Shown here one piece after another: positions 56,233 through 64,000 of a stretch of 64,000 nt of DNA. The position numbers were made by a program, and so were the translations under genes. Each line of letters opens with the position of its first letter. Position 1 is the stretch's first letter. The stretch is from Stutzerimonas stutzeri (GTDB taxonomy: Bacteria; Pseudomonadota; Gammaproteobacteria; Pseudomonadales; Pseudomonadaceae), in contig NZ_JAAMQZ010000001.1 of NCBI RefSeq assembly GCF_013522825.1, positions 234,706-298,705 on the forward strand, in the 5' to 3' direction. The notes under the pieces were generated by a model. That model was not told the DNA's origin, made no database searches, and was given only the letters and a program-made list of their open reading frames with translations.

Positions 56233-56601
56233 TTACTTGAGCTCGACCTTGGCGCCTGCTTCTTCCAGTGCCTTCTTGGCAGCTTCGGCTTCGTCCTTGG
56301 AGACGCCTTCCTTGACCACGCCAGGAGCGCCGTCAACGACCGCCTTGGCTTCTTTCAGGCCCAGACCGGTCAGTTCGCGAACAGCCTTGATCACGTTCAC
56401 TTTCTTGTCGCCAGCTTCGGCCAGAACGACGGTGAACTCGGTCTGCTCTTCAGCAGCGGCAGCAGCCGGGCCAGCAGCAGCAACGGTAGCAGCAGCAGCG
56501 GTAACGCCGAACTTCTCTTCCATTGCCTTGATCAGTTCAACAACCTGCATCACGGACATTTCGGAAACGGCGTTGATGATGTCTTCGTTGGTCAGAGCCA
56601 T
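56233..56601 (-). CDS. rplL: Ribosomal protein L7/L12
   Basis: The protein is 122 residues, starting [20 protein letters not shown] with an alanine-rich hinge ([16 protein letters not shown]). The C-terminal domain ([20 protein letters not shown]) recruits translation factors. It follows rplJ by 76 bases. Confidence 0.98.
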   Translation of the reverse strand: MALTNEDIINAVSEMSVMQVVELIKAMEEKFGVTAAAATVAAAGPAAAAAEEQTEFTVVLAEAGDKKVNVIKAVRELTGLGLKEAKAVVDGAPGVVKEGVSKDEAEAAKKALEEAGAKVELK

Positions 56602-56677
56602 GACTCTAGTTCCTGTATTTAGGTGACGGCCTGCGGCCATCTAATTTCATAAGAAGTTTGAAAGCAGCATGCTTGCC

Positions 56678-57178
56678 TTAGGCAGCAGCGGCTTCCTTCT
56701 GGTCGCGAACGGCCGCCAGAGTACGAGCCAGCTTGCTGGTAGCGCCTTGAATCACGCTCATCAGCTGCGAAATGGCTTCGTCATAGGTCGGCAGGGTTGC
56801 CAGCACGTCGATCTGATTGGCTGCGAGGAACTGACCCTCGAACGCAGCGGCCTTGATCTCGAACTTGTCCTGACCCTTGGCGAACTCCTTGAAGATACGG
56901 GCGGCAGCGCCCGGATGCTCGTTGGAGAATGCAATCAGGGTCGGGCCTTTGAACACGTCGTTGAGCACGTCGAACTGAGTGCCTTCAACGGCGCGCTTGA
57001 GCAGGGTGTTACGTACGACACGTACGTACACGCCGGCTTCGCGGGCCTCTTTACGGAGTCCGGTCATGGCCCCCACGGTCACGCCACGGGCATCAGCCAC
57101 GACAGCGGAGAGGGCAGCACTGGCAGCCTCGTTGACTTCAGCGACGATGGCCTTCTTGTCTTCGAGTTTGATTGCCAC
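56678..57178 (-). CDS. rplJ: Ribosomal protein L10
   Basis: The protein is 166 residues, starting [20 protein letters not shown]. It anchors L7/L12 dimers on 23S rRNA and in E. coli represses its own translation through the upstream leader. Confidence 0.97.
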   Translation of the reverse strand: MAIKLEDKKAIVAEVNEAASAALSAVVADARGVTVGAMTGLRKEAREAGVYVRVVRNTLLKRAVEGTQFDVLNDVFKGPTLIAFSNEHPGAAARIFKEFAKGQDKFEIKAAAFEGQFLAANQIDVLATLPTYDEAISQLMSVIQGATSKLARTLAAVRDQKEAAAA

Positions 57179-57385
57179 GGGTTTTACTCCTGGATGTTAC
57201 CGTTTCATCCGGTCGAAACCGGACGGGTGTTGGTGTCTGATTCGGTACGAATCGGGAGCACCTCTGCGTAGGCTTGGAGAAACGAACTTCAACGGTTTAA
57301 GGCTTGCGCCGCCTACGGTCTTGGATAGCCCCCGCCAGGCAGGGACCCCAATATGCACCGCCCCGACCAGCGGAGCGGTTTCGTC
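57179..57385 (-). promoter_or_regulatory. L10 leader region
   Basis: The 207 bases between rplA and rplJ hold no gene. They contain the minus-strand hairpin GTCCGGTTTCGACCGGA close to the rplJ start, like the L10-binding leader of other gamma-proteobacteria. The promoter of rplJL-rpoBC probably lies here too, but no clean sigma-70 boxes were seen. Confidence 0.6.
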
Positions 57386-58081
57386 TTACGCGTCTAGCGA
57401 AGCCTGGTCGATGACCAGCCCCGGACCCATTGTGGTGCTCAGGGTCACACGCTTGACGTAGATACCTTTGGACGTGGACGGCTTCAGACGCTTGAGGTCG
57501 GACAGCAGCGCCTCGACGTTCTGCTTGAGCTGACCGGCTTCAAAACCAATCTTGCCCACGGAGCTGTGGATGATGCCGTTCTTGTCGGTACGGAAACGCA
57601 CCTGACCCGCCTTGGCATTCTTCACCGCAGTCGCGACGTCCGGAGTCACAGTGCCGACCTTGGGGTTCGGCATCAGACCGCGCGGACCGAGGATCTGGCC
57701 CAACTGACCCACAACGCGCATGGCGTCCGGGGAGGCGATGACCACGTCATAGTTCAGGTCGCCGCCTTTCATCTCGGCAGCCAGCTCGTCCATGCCAACG
57801 CGATCGGCGCCGGCAGCCAGAGCCGCTTCAGCAGCAGGGCCTTGGGTGAACACGGCAACGCGGACGGTCTTGCCGGTGCCGTTCGGCAGAACGGTTGCAC
57901 CACGAACGACCTGATCGGATTTACGCGGATCAACACCCAGGTTGATGGCGATATCGAAGGATTCGGTGAACTTGACGGCCGACAGTTCGGACAGCAGGGT
58001 TGCAGCCTCTTCAAAACCGTACTGCTTGCCCGCTTCGATCTTCTGGGCAATCGTCTTCTGACGCTTGGTCAACTTAGCCAT
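57386..58081 (-). CDS. rplA: Ribosomal protein L1
   Basis: The protein is 231 residues, starting [20 protein letters not shown] with [18 protein letters not shown]. It builds the L1 stalk and represses the L11 operon. Its start shares one base with the rplK stop. Confidence 0.97.
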   Translation of the reverse strand: MAKLTKRQKTIAQKIEAGKQYGFEEAATLLSELSAVKFTESFDIAINLGVDPRKSDQVVRGATVLPNGTGKTVRVAVFTQGPAAEAALAAGADRVGMDELAAEMKGGDLNYDVVIASPDAMRVVGQLGQILGPRGLMPNPKVGTVTPDVATAVKNAKAGQVRFRTDKNGIIHSSVGKIGFEAGQLKQNVEALLSDLKRLKPSTSKGIYVKRVTLSTTMGPGLVIDQASLDA

Positions 58082-58512
58082 TACACGCCCTCCACGTTCA
58101 GGCCCATGCTGCGAGCGGAACCAGCGATGGTCCGTACGGCAGCCTCCATTTCGGCAGCGGTCAGATCAGCCTGCTTGGTCTTGGCGATCTCTTCCAGCTG
58201 GGCACGAGTAACGGTGCCGACCTTCTGGGTGTTGGGACGAGCAGAACCACTGGTGACGCCAGCAGCTTTCTTCAGCAGCACGGCCGCCGGAGTGCTCTTG
58301 GTTTCGAACGTGAAGCTGCGGTCACTGTAAACAGTGATGATCACAGGAGTCGGCAGACCAGGCTCCTGGCCTTGGGTGCGAGCGTTGAACGCCTTGCAGA
58401 ATTCCATGATGTTCACGCCGTGCTGGCCCAGTGCAGGGCCGACCGGCGGCGATGGATTGGCCTGACCGGCCTTTACCTGAAGCTTGATATAAGCTTGAAT
58501 CTTCTTAGCCAT
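58081..58512 (-). CDS. rplK: Ribosomal protein L11
   Basis: The protein is 143 residues, starting [20 protein letters not shown] with [20 protein letters not shown]. It forms the factor-binding stalk base and is needed for RelA activation. Confidence 0.97.
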   Translation of the reverse strand: MAKKIQAYIKLQVKAGQANPSPPVGPALGQHGVNIMEFCKAFNARTQGQEPGLPTPVIITVYSDRSFTFETKSTPAAVLLKKAAGVTSGSARPNTQKVGTVTRAQLEEIAKTKQADLTAAEMEAAVRTIAGSARSMGLNVEGV

Positions 58513-58576
58513 AGCTACTCCGTTATGGGTTCAAACGCCTTTCGGCTCCCCTGGTTACTTGTTTATCCCAGTGACG

Positions 58577-58606
58577 ACAAAACCCCGCAGCGGCCAGCTG
58601 CGGGGT
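58577..58606 (-). terminator. Terminator after nusG
   Basis: ACCCCGCAGC-TGGCC-GCTGCGGGGT followed by TTTTGTCG on the minus strand, 19 bases after the nusG stop; it separates secE-nusG from rplKA. Confidence 0.85.
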
Positions 58607-58624
58607 AAGGGATGCATGCGTCAG

Positions 58625-59158
58625 CTAGACCTTCTCGACCTGGCTGAACTCCAGCTCTACCGGGGTAGAGCGACCAAAAATCAGAACAGCCACCTGAATG
58701 CGACTCTTCTCGTAGTTGACCTCTTCGACCACACCATTGAAGTCGGCAAACGGGCCATCAGCAACGCGGACAACTTCGCCGGGCTCGAACAGGGTCTTGG
58801 GCTTAGGCTTGTCGCTACCATCAGCGACACGACGCAGAATGGCTTCAGCTTCCTTGTCGGTAATGGGCGCAGGCTTATCGGCCGTACCACCAATGAAACC
58901 CATCACTCGAGGCGTATCCTTGACCAGGTGCCATGCACCCTCAGCCATATCCATCTGAACCAGTACGTAACCGGGAAAGAACTTGCGCTCACTCTTGCGC
59001 TTCTGCCCGTTACGCATCTCCACGACTTCTTCCGTGGGGACCAGAATTTCGCCGAAATGATCTTCCATACCGGCAAGCTTGATGCGCTCAATCAACGAAC
59101 GCATGACATGCTTCTCGTAACCCGAGTAAGCATGAACCACATACCAACGCTTAGCCAC
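58625..59158 (-). CDS. nusG: Transcription elongation/antitermination factor NusG
   Basis: The protein is 177 residues, starting [20 protein letters not shown]. The NGN domain includes [20 protein letters not shown] and the C-terminal KOW domain [20 protein letters not shown]. It links polymerase with S10 or Rho. Nine bases after secE. Confidence 0.98.
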   Translation of the reverse strand: MAKRWYVVHAYSGYEKHVMRSLIERIKLAGMEDHFGEILVPTEEVVEMRNGQKRKSERKFFPGYVLVQMDMAEGAWHLVKDTPRVMGFIGGTADKPAPITDKEAEAILRRVADGSDKPKPKTLFEPGEVVRVADGPFADFNGVVEEVNYEKSRIQVAVLIFGRSTPVELEFSQVEKV

Positions 59159-59167
59159 GGGACACCC

Positions 59168-59536
59168 TTAACCTACAATCATGGAAACCAGCCAACCGAG
59201 CAGGGAATCCAACCCCCACAACAGCAGCGCCATCACCAGCACAACCGCCAACACAATCAGCGTGGTCTGCGTAGTTTCCTGACGGGTCGGCCAAACGACT
59301 TTACGAATCTCGACGCGCGCTTCCTTCAGCAAAACAAAGAAAGAGCGACCTTTTGATGTCTGTAGCGCAACAAACGCAGCCACGACCGCAACGACAAGCA
59401 GGGCAATCACTCGATAGAGAATAGGCTCGGCGGCGTAATACTGATTACCAACGACAGCCACAGCCACCAAAGCAGCAACAACAAGCCACTTCACCAAATC
59501 GAAGCGCGTGTCTTTAGCTTCTGCTTTGACATTCAT
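59168..59536 (-). CDS. secE: Preprotein translocase subunit SecE
   Basis: The protein is 122 residues from MNVKAEAKDTRFDLVKWLVV, matching Pseudomonas SecE in length; an ATG two codons earlier was not used. Three membrane helices, with the conserved amphipathic segment EARVEIRKVVWPTRQETTQT before the last. Partner of SecY. Confidence 0.96.
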   Translation of the reverse strand: MNVKAEAKDTRFDLVKWLVVAALVAVAVVGNQYYAAEPILYRVIALLVVAVVAAFVALQTSKGRSFFVLLKEARVEIRKVVWPTRQETTQTTLIVLAVVLVMALLLWGLDSLLGWLVSMIVG

Positions 59537-59579
59537 CTGCAAGAACCCTGTAAAAAACTGCCAAGTTCGATATTGAAAT

Positions 59580-59655
59580 TGGCAGGCCAGGAGGGAATCG
59601 AACCCCCAACCTACGGTTTTGGAGACCGTCGCTCTGCCAATTGAGCTACTGGCCT
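59580..59655 (-). tRNA. tRNA-Trp (CCA anticodon)
   Basis: Begins AGGCCAGTAGCTCAATTGGC and ends with encoded CCA; anticodon loop TCTCCAAA gives CCA. 76 bases with GGTTCGATTCC T-arm. It lies between tuf and secE, the standard gamma-proteobacterial position. Confidence 0.96.
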
Positions 59656-59707
59656 AACAAGAGTCAGGCCGACTATTATGCCGGCCCGAGCAAAACAGAT
59701 CAATCGA

Positions 59708-60907
59708 TTATTCGATGATCTTGGCAACCACGCCGGCACCAACGGTACGGCCACCTTCGCGAATCGCGAAGCGCAGACCGTCTTCCATGGCGATCGGAGC
59801 GATCAGGGTGACAACCATTTTGATGTTGTCGCCCGGCATAACCATCTCAACGCCTTCCGGCAGTTCGCAGTTACCGGTCACGTCAGTGGTACGGAAGTAG
59901 AACTGCGGACGGTAGCCCTTGAAGAACGGAGTGTGACGACCGCCTTCTTCCTTGCTCAGGACGTAGACTTCGCCTTCGAACTTGGTGTGCGGCTTGATGG
60001 TGCCTGGCTTGGCCAGAACCTGACCACGCTCGACGTCATCACGCTTGGTACCGCGCAGCAGCACGCCAACGTTCTCACCGGCACGACCTTCGTCGAGCAG
60101 CTTGCGGAACATTTCGACACCGGTGCAGGTGGTCTTGGTGGTATCACGGATACCAACGATCTCGATCTCTTCCTGGATACGGACGATGCCACGCTCGACA
60201 CGACCGGTTACCACGGTGCCGCGACCGGAGATGGAGAACACGTCTTCGATCGGCATCAGGAACGGCTTGTCGATAGCGCGCACAGGCTCGGGAATGTAGC
60301 TGTCGAGAGTTTCGACCAGCGTCTTCACGGCAGTGGTGCCCAGACCGTTTTCGTCTTCACCGTTGAGCGCCATCAGCGCGGAGCCGATGATGATCGGCGT
60401 GTCGTCGCCCGGGAAGTCGTAGGTCGACAGCAGGTCACGAACCTCCATCTCGACCAGTTCCAGCAGCTCGGCGTCATCTACCATGTCGGCCTTGTTCAGG
60501 AACACGACAATGTAGGGAACACCCACCTGACGGGACAGCAGGATGTGCTCGCGAGTCTGCGGCATGGGGCCGTCAGCAGCCGAGCAGACCAGGATCGCGC
60601 CGTCCATCTGGGCAGCACCGGTGATCATGTTCTTCACATAGTCGGCGTGACCGGGGCAGTCGACGTGCGCGTAGTGACGGATCGGGGAATCATATTCAAC
60701 GTGGGAGGTGTTGATGGTGATACCACGAGCCTTCTCTTCCGGCGCGTTGTCGATCTGGTCGTAACCCTTGGAGACGCCACCCGAACCGAAGACTTCGGCA
60801 CAGACGCGAGTCAGGGCTGCAGTCAGCGTGGTCTTGCCATGGTCGACGTGACCAATGGTGCCGACGTTGACGTGCGGTTTGTTACGTTCGAATTTTTCTT
60901 TAGCCAT
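59708..60907 (-). CDS. tuf: Elongation factor Tu, tRNA-linked copy
   Basis: This 399-residue protein is identical to the str-operon copy in translation, and identical in nucleotide sequence in every block compared from codon 2 to just past the stop. It starts with ATG (the other with GTG). It lies in the tRNA-Tyr-Gly-Thr-tuf-tRNA-Trp-secE order known as tufB. A 12-base hairpin precedes it. Confidence 0.96.
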   Translation of the reverse strand: MAKEKFERNKPHVNVGTIGHVDHGKTTLTAALTRVCAEVFGSGGVSKGYDQIDNAPEEKARGITINTSHVEYDSPIRHYAHVDCPGHADYVKNMITGAAQMDGAILVCSAADGPMPQTREHILLSRQVGVPYIVVFLNKADMVDDAELLELVEMEVRDLLSTYDFPGDDTPIIIGSALMALNGEDENGLGTTAVKTLVETLDSYIPEPVRAIDKPFLMPIEDVFSISGRGTVVTGRVERGIVRIQEEIEIVGIRDTTKTTCTGVEMFRKLLDEGRAGENVGVLLRGTKRDDVERGQVLAKPGTIKPHTKFEGEVYVLSKEEGGRHTPFFKGYRPQFYFRTTDVTGNCELPEGVEMVMPGDNIKMVVTLIAPIAMEDGLRFAIREGGRTVGAGVVAKIIE

Positions 60908-60957
60908 CGAGACCGTCTCCCATCGTTGAATTGAGCTAGTCACGCCACCATTAAAAC

Positions 60958-60985
60958 AAAGGCAGATATATACATATCTGCCTTT
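60958..60985 (-). terminator. Perfect hairpin with T-run between tRNA-Thr and tuf
   Basis: AAAGGCAGATAT / ATATCTGCCTTT around a 4-base loop, followed on the minus strand by GTTTTAA. It has all features of an intrinsic terminator yet stands inside the tRNA-tuf unit. It could be an attenuator or tRNA-processing site. Confidence 0.7.
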
Positions 60986-60990
60986 GGGTT

Positions 60991-61066
60991 TGGAGCTCAT
61001 GAGCGGATTTGAACCGCTGACCTCACCCTTACCAAGGGTGTGCTCTACCAACTGAGCTACATGAGC
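60991..61066 (-). tRNA. tRNA-Thr (GGT anticodon)
   Basis: Begins GCTCATGTAGCTCAGTTGGT, anticodon stem-loop CCCTTGGTAAGGG with anticodon GGT, ends GAGCTCCA with encoded CCA; 76 bases. Confidence 0.96.
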
Positions 61067-61101
61067 GTAACACTTTCTACCTGTCGCACAGACCTGAAAC
61101 A

Positions 61102-61175
<74 letters not shown>

Positions 61176-61200
61176 GCTAGCCGAGGCCTACGCTTGAATC

Positions 61201-61285
61201 TGGTGGAGGGAGAAGGATTCGAACCTTCGAAGTCGATGACGTCAGATTTACAGTCTGATCCCTTTGGCCACTCGGGAACCCCTCC
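61201..61285 (-). tRNA. tRNA-Tyr (GTA anticodon)
   Basis: Begins GGAGGGGTTCCCGAGTGGCC, has anticodon GTA (CTGTAAATC) and a long variable arm typical of tRNA-Tyr, encoded CCA; 85 bases. First of the tRNA-Tyr-Gly-Thr-tuf transcript. Confidence 0.96.
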
Positions 61286-61298
61286 AAAACGAGGCGGC

Positions 61299-61327
61299 AT
61301 TCTCTATGCCAGCCACCTCACTGTCAA
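61299..61327 (-). promoter_or_regulatory. Sigma-70 promoter of the tRNA-tuf unit
   Basis: TTGACA (61327-61322) and GAGAAT (61304-61299) are 17 bases apart on the minus strand, followed by the GC-rich discriminator GCCGCC, expected for growth-rate-controlled tRNA promoters. Confidence 0.75.
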
Positions 61328-61425
61328 GCATTTTCTCATTTAAAAACCTGAGGTTAGCTTTACTGACAGAAGCTTGCGAACAGCCACTGGAGCTGTACCG
61401 CGAAGCGGGCGCCATTCTATGCAAA

Positions 61426-62094
61426 CTATTCGGAAGTTGCAACGCTTGCGCAGGGCATTTGCCGGCGCTGCAGGTCGGAGAAATCACGCACCATAGCCAG
61501 AAGCAACTGATCGTCGACATGATGCCGACTCTGGCTTTCTACGCGAACCCAGTATTTCCGATGAGCCCTAGGCAACTCGCGAATCAACGCACTGTAGTCG
61601 AGCCCCTGTAGCCGCCCCACTACGCTTTCGGCTGAGTCCTTCCGCGAGAATATTCCCAGGGAAATTCCATTGGAGAGATCGCCAACCGTGATGATATAGC
61701 TGTCTATATTCCGCGACTGAAGCTCCCGAAGTTGACGCAATGAAGCCTGACGCGAAACCAGTGGCGGCAGATAGACCCAATAGTCAACCCCAGAGGTCGC
61801 ATCGATACCCTGCAACGTCGAAGCTATATCCAGGCTCAGCAAACGCTGCCGTAAAGCCACCGCCAATGACTCATCATCGAAACCACCCAGAAACAGGCAA
61901 ACTGAATCTTCCGCAGCCCGCGCAGGCTGAATACGCCTTCCCGGCTCATTCGACTCACTCAACAGACGGATACCTGGATCAGGTGTAGCAGTGACCGGTA
62001 CTGGCAGCTCCTGCGCACCCCAAGGCACCCGCTGCTGGTTATGGAGGTAGTAAAACAGATTGAACAGTATCAGGAGCAGCAGAAGCCAGCGCAT
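61426..62094 (-). CDS. SPOR-domain-like membrane-anchored protein
   Basis: The protein is 222 residues with an N-terminal anchor (MRWLLLLLILFNLFYYL) and a C-terminal region resembling a SPOR peptidoglycan-binding fold (SYIITVGDLSNGISLGIFSR). The same kind of gene follows coaX in Pseudomonas. It likely acts at the cell envelope; exact role unknown. Confidence 0.75.
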   Translation of the reverse strand: MRWLLLLLILFNLFYYLHNQQRVPWGAQELPVPVTATPDPGIRLLSESNEPGRRIQPARAAEDSVCLFLGGFDDESLAVALRQRLLSLDIASTLQGIDATSGVDYWVYLPPLVSRQASLRQLRELQSRNIDSYIITVGDLSNGISLGIFSRKDSAESVVGRLQGLDYSALIRELPRAHRKYWVRVESQSRHHVDDQLLLAMVRDFSDLQRRQMPCASVATSE

Positions 62095-62101
62095 CTGAAC
62101 C

Positions 62102-62848
62102 TCATAATGGACAGGCTATCGCTAGCCCCTTGAACACCAGATCCGGCACAAACCTCACCTGCCGCCCCCCATTAAAAAGGGACGCATCTCCGCCAGTCAC
62201 GAAAACCTCCGGCTGCTCTCCAAGGTAGTGCGCGGCACCGGCAATCTGGCTTTCTATATAGCCGCATAGCATCTTCAAGCAGCCGCGCTCGACCGCTTCA
62301 CTTGTACTGCGTCCTGGCGTCGTATCACTCAGCGCTGCCCGCGCCTCCTGCGCATCGTACAGAATGCGTTTGGTATGAGTGCGTAACTGCTCGGTCAGAA
62401 GTGACATTCCTGGCGTGATATAACCACCCAGGTGTTCTCCACCTTCGCCAACCAGGTCGATGGTCACCGCCGTGCCAAGATCGATTACAACGCACGCCCT
62501 GCGGCACAACTGATATGCCCCCACAATCGCCAGCCAGCGGTCGAGCCCAAGCCGCTGGAAGTCCTTGTAGCCATTTGTCACCCCTCCGAGCATTCTGGAG
62601 GAAGCGGCACACATCACCTCAATACCAAGGGTCCTGGCAATCGCCCCCACCAGCAGTCCGGTCTCGTTATCGCTTCTGACACTGACCAGCCGGCACTTGG
62701 AAATCCTGATCGAAGATAAAGAGATCAACTCACCCAACAACTGATCAACCTCGGCCGAAACCCCGAATGCCTGGACGCGACCATGCGCAGCCGGATTGAT
62801 TACCCGCCATTTGATGAAACTGTTACCGCAATCGAGCTCAAGAATCAT
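62102..62848 (-). CDS. coaX: Type III pantothenate kinase
   Basis: The protein is 248 residues from MILELDCGNSFIKWRVINPA. It has the ASKHA phosphate motif with the aspartate in LDCGN, and VIDLGTAVTIDLV and GGYITPGM motifs of CoaX. First step of coenzyme A synthesis, insensitive to CoA feedback in this type. The start overlaps the birA stop by 11 bases. Confidence 0.95.
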   Translation of the reverse strand: MILELDCGNSFIKWRVINPAAHGRVQAFGVSAEVDQLLGELISLSSIRISKCRLVSVRSDNETGLLVGAIARTLGIEVMCAASSRMLGGVTNGYKDFQRLGLDRWLAIVGAYQLCRRACVVIDLGTAVTIDLVGEGGEHLGGYITPGMSLLTEQLRTHTKRILYDAQEARAALSDTTPGRSTSEAVERGCLKMLCGYIESQIAGAAHYLGEQPEVFVTGGDASLFNGGRQVRFVPDLVFKGLAIACPL

Positions 62849-63800
62849 CTTCAAGCCTCAAACTGAGCTCTCCGCCACTGAAACGTCTTTCATGCCCATC
62901 CACTTCCAGCCTTAGCGCTCCCTGATCGTCGACACCCAGCACCCGCCCCCGGACTTCCTGTGACCCGGTACTCAAGCAACAATGTTGTGCATGCCAGATA
63001 TTGCAAGCCTCCCACTCCGCCCGAAGCCCACCAAAACCTTCCTCGGCATGCCGTGCCAAATAATGATGCAGCGAATGGCTCAAAGCTCGAACGAGTTCAT
63101 TTCGATCCACCAGAGCCGAGGTTTCATTGCGCATCGAGGTCCAGGCCTGCGCTATCTCAACCGAACTGGCAGCCATGTTGACGTTGATGCCGACACCAAT
63201 GACCACATGACAAAGATCCGCAGGATCGCCCGTCAGCTCCATCAGTATTCCGGCGATCTTTTTTCCACCTGCATAGATATCGTTGGGCCACTTGACCCCG
63301 GCCTGCTCCACCCCCATCTGACGCAAGGTCTGCATGACCGCAAGCCCCACGACCAAACTCAGGCCTGACAGGCGCTGCGGGCCGCCGGACACGGTAAGCG
63401 CCAGCGTGTAGTAGAGATTTTGCGCAGGCGGACTCACCCAGACACGCCCCCGACGCCCCCTTCCATTTGTCTGCGACTCCGCCAGCACCACGAAGGGTGT
63501 CTGGGCACCTGCAAGCAGCATCCGGAGAGCCTCGGCATTAGTCGAGTCAGTGCTATCCATGACCTTCAATCCCCAGCCGAGCTGCTGGAGGACCGTCGTA
63601 TTATCGTCAATATCAATCAATGAGATGGCTTCAGCCAAGCGATAACCCCGCCCAGGCACCTTGTAAAGCTGTATGCCCAGAATCACTTCAAGCCGCTGCA
63701 GATGTTTCCATACCGCGCTGCGGCTTATGCCTAGGACAGCTCCAAGCTCCTGCCCCGAATGGAAGCGGCCATCCTGCAATATTTCCAGCAACCTGTTCAT
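62838..63800 (-). CDS. birA: Bifunctional biotin ligase / biotin operon repressor
   Basis: The protein is 320 residues from MNRLLEILQDGRFHSGQELG. An N-terminal winged helix (ISRSAVWKHLQRLE) is the DNA-binding domain. The ligase core has ESQTNGRGRRGRVWVSPP (biotinyl-AMP loop), KWPNDIY and GIGVNVNM-like GVGINVNM. It attaches biotin to carboxylases and represses biotin genes. The longer frame upstream runs into the 5S terminator, so this ATG was chosen. Confidence 0.95.
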   Translation of the reverse strand: MNRLLEILQDGRFHSGQELGAVLGISRSAVWKHLQRLEVILGIQLYKVPGRGYRLAEAISLIDIDDNTTVLQQLGWGLKVMDSTDSTNAEALRMLLAGAQTPFVVLAESQTNGRGRRGRVWVSPPAQNLYYTLALTVSGGPQRLSGLSLVVGLAVMQTLRQMGVEQAGVKWPNDIYAGGKKIAGILMELTGDPADLCHVVIGVGINVNMAASSVEIAQAWTSMRNETSALVDRNELVRALSHSLHHYLARHAEEGFGGLRAEWEACNIWHAQHCCLSTGSQEVRGRVLGVDDQGALRLEVDGHERRFSGGELSLRLEDDS

Positions 63801-63880
63801 ATAAGCCCTTTCAGCAAGGCGGGCATCATAGCGACAGATATAAAAAGAGCCCAGTGCTTCCTTTTTCTTTTGCGCAAAGA

Positions 63881-63917
63881 CAAACCCCCGATCATCTTTC
63901 GATGGTCGGGGGTTTGG
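63881..63917 (-). terminator. rRNA operon terminator
   Basis: AAACCCCCGACCATC / GATGATCGGGGGTTT with a short loop, just after the 5S 3' end on the minus strand, followed by GTCTTTG. Confidence 0.85.
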
Positions 63918-63922
63918 TGTAG

Positions 63923-64000
63923 AAGCTTGACGATGACCTACTCTCACATGGGGAGACCCCACACTACCATCGGCGATGCGTCGTTTCACTTCTGAGTTCG
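63923..64000 (-). rRNA. rrf: 5S ribosomal RNA, 3' part (gene truncated by window edge)
   Basis: The minus strand reads CGAACTCAGAAGTGAAACG, then GATGGTAGTGTGGGGTCTC and GAGAGTAGGTCATCGTCAAG, the conserved Pseudomonas 5S sequence. The 5' third and the rest of the rRNA operon lie beyond the right edge. Confidence 0.95.

Overview
The window is a chromosomal segment from a denitrifying or nitrate-respiring member of the Pseudomonadaceae. The gene order uvrA / katA / rplQ-rpoA ... rpsJ / tuf-fusA-rpsG-rpsL / rpoC-rpoB-rplL-rplJ-rplA-rplK-nusG-secE / tRNA-Trp / tuf / tRNA-Thr-Gly-Tyr / SPOR protein / coaX / birA / 5S rRNA is the classic Pseudomonas layout. Protein sequences (RpoA, L22, SecE, UvrA, KatA, CoaX) look Pseudomonas-like. 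Nitrate genes joined to a stand-alone nitrate-sensor-domain protein would fit the stutzeri/mendocina side of the genus, but species cannot be fixed from sequence reading alone.

Bases 1-8.9 kb are a nitrate respiration locus. On the minus strand lie a NarK-type transporter, a universal stress protein, a second NarK-type transporter and the first 25 codons of narG. Divergently on the plus strand lie narX-narL, an outer-membrane barrel gene and a secreted protein made of two PilJ/NarX-type sensor domains. The shared promoter region carries an Anr/Dnr-like box and NarL-like heptamers.

Bases 8.9-20.6 kb hold small envelope and metal-homeostasis modules: a DUF4345 membrane protein, a DUF411 metal-binding protein, a YpfJ-type metallopeptidase, a four-gene operon behind a clear Zur-like box (His-rich DUF2796, ABC ATPase, permease, DUF3299), a six-gene TonB2-type energy-transduction operon (DUF3450, TtpC-like, ExbB, ExbD, TonB, TPR protein), and an OmpW/OprG porin behind an Anr-like box.

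Bases 20.7-29.3 kb hold an epimerase, a degenerate RmlD-like protein, ssb, a YajR-type MFS transporter, uvrA and a monofunctional catalase.

Bases 29.4-60.9 kb are the ribosomal protein, RNA polymerase and elongation factor supercluster, all on the minus strand. It includes the alpha, spc, S10, str, rpoBC (beta) and L11/NusG/SecE blocks, with several internal hairpins and attenuator-like elements. Two tuf genes that look identical from codon 2 to stop bracket the rpoBC/str/beta block. Bases 60.9-64 kb hold tRNA genes, a SPOR-domain protein, coaX, birA and the 3' part of a 5S rRNA gene that continues beyond the window.

Most of the window is ordinary core genome. I see no CRISPR array, prophage, insertion sequence or clearly new defence or biosynthetic system. 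The best leads are the nitrate-locus accessory genes (secreted double sensor-domain protein, intercalated UspA, barrel protein), the Zur-type operon, and the RNA hairpins inside the ribosomal operons.
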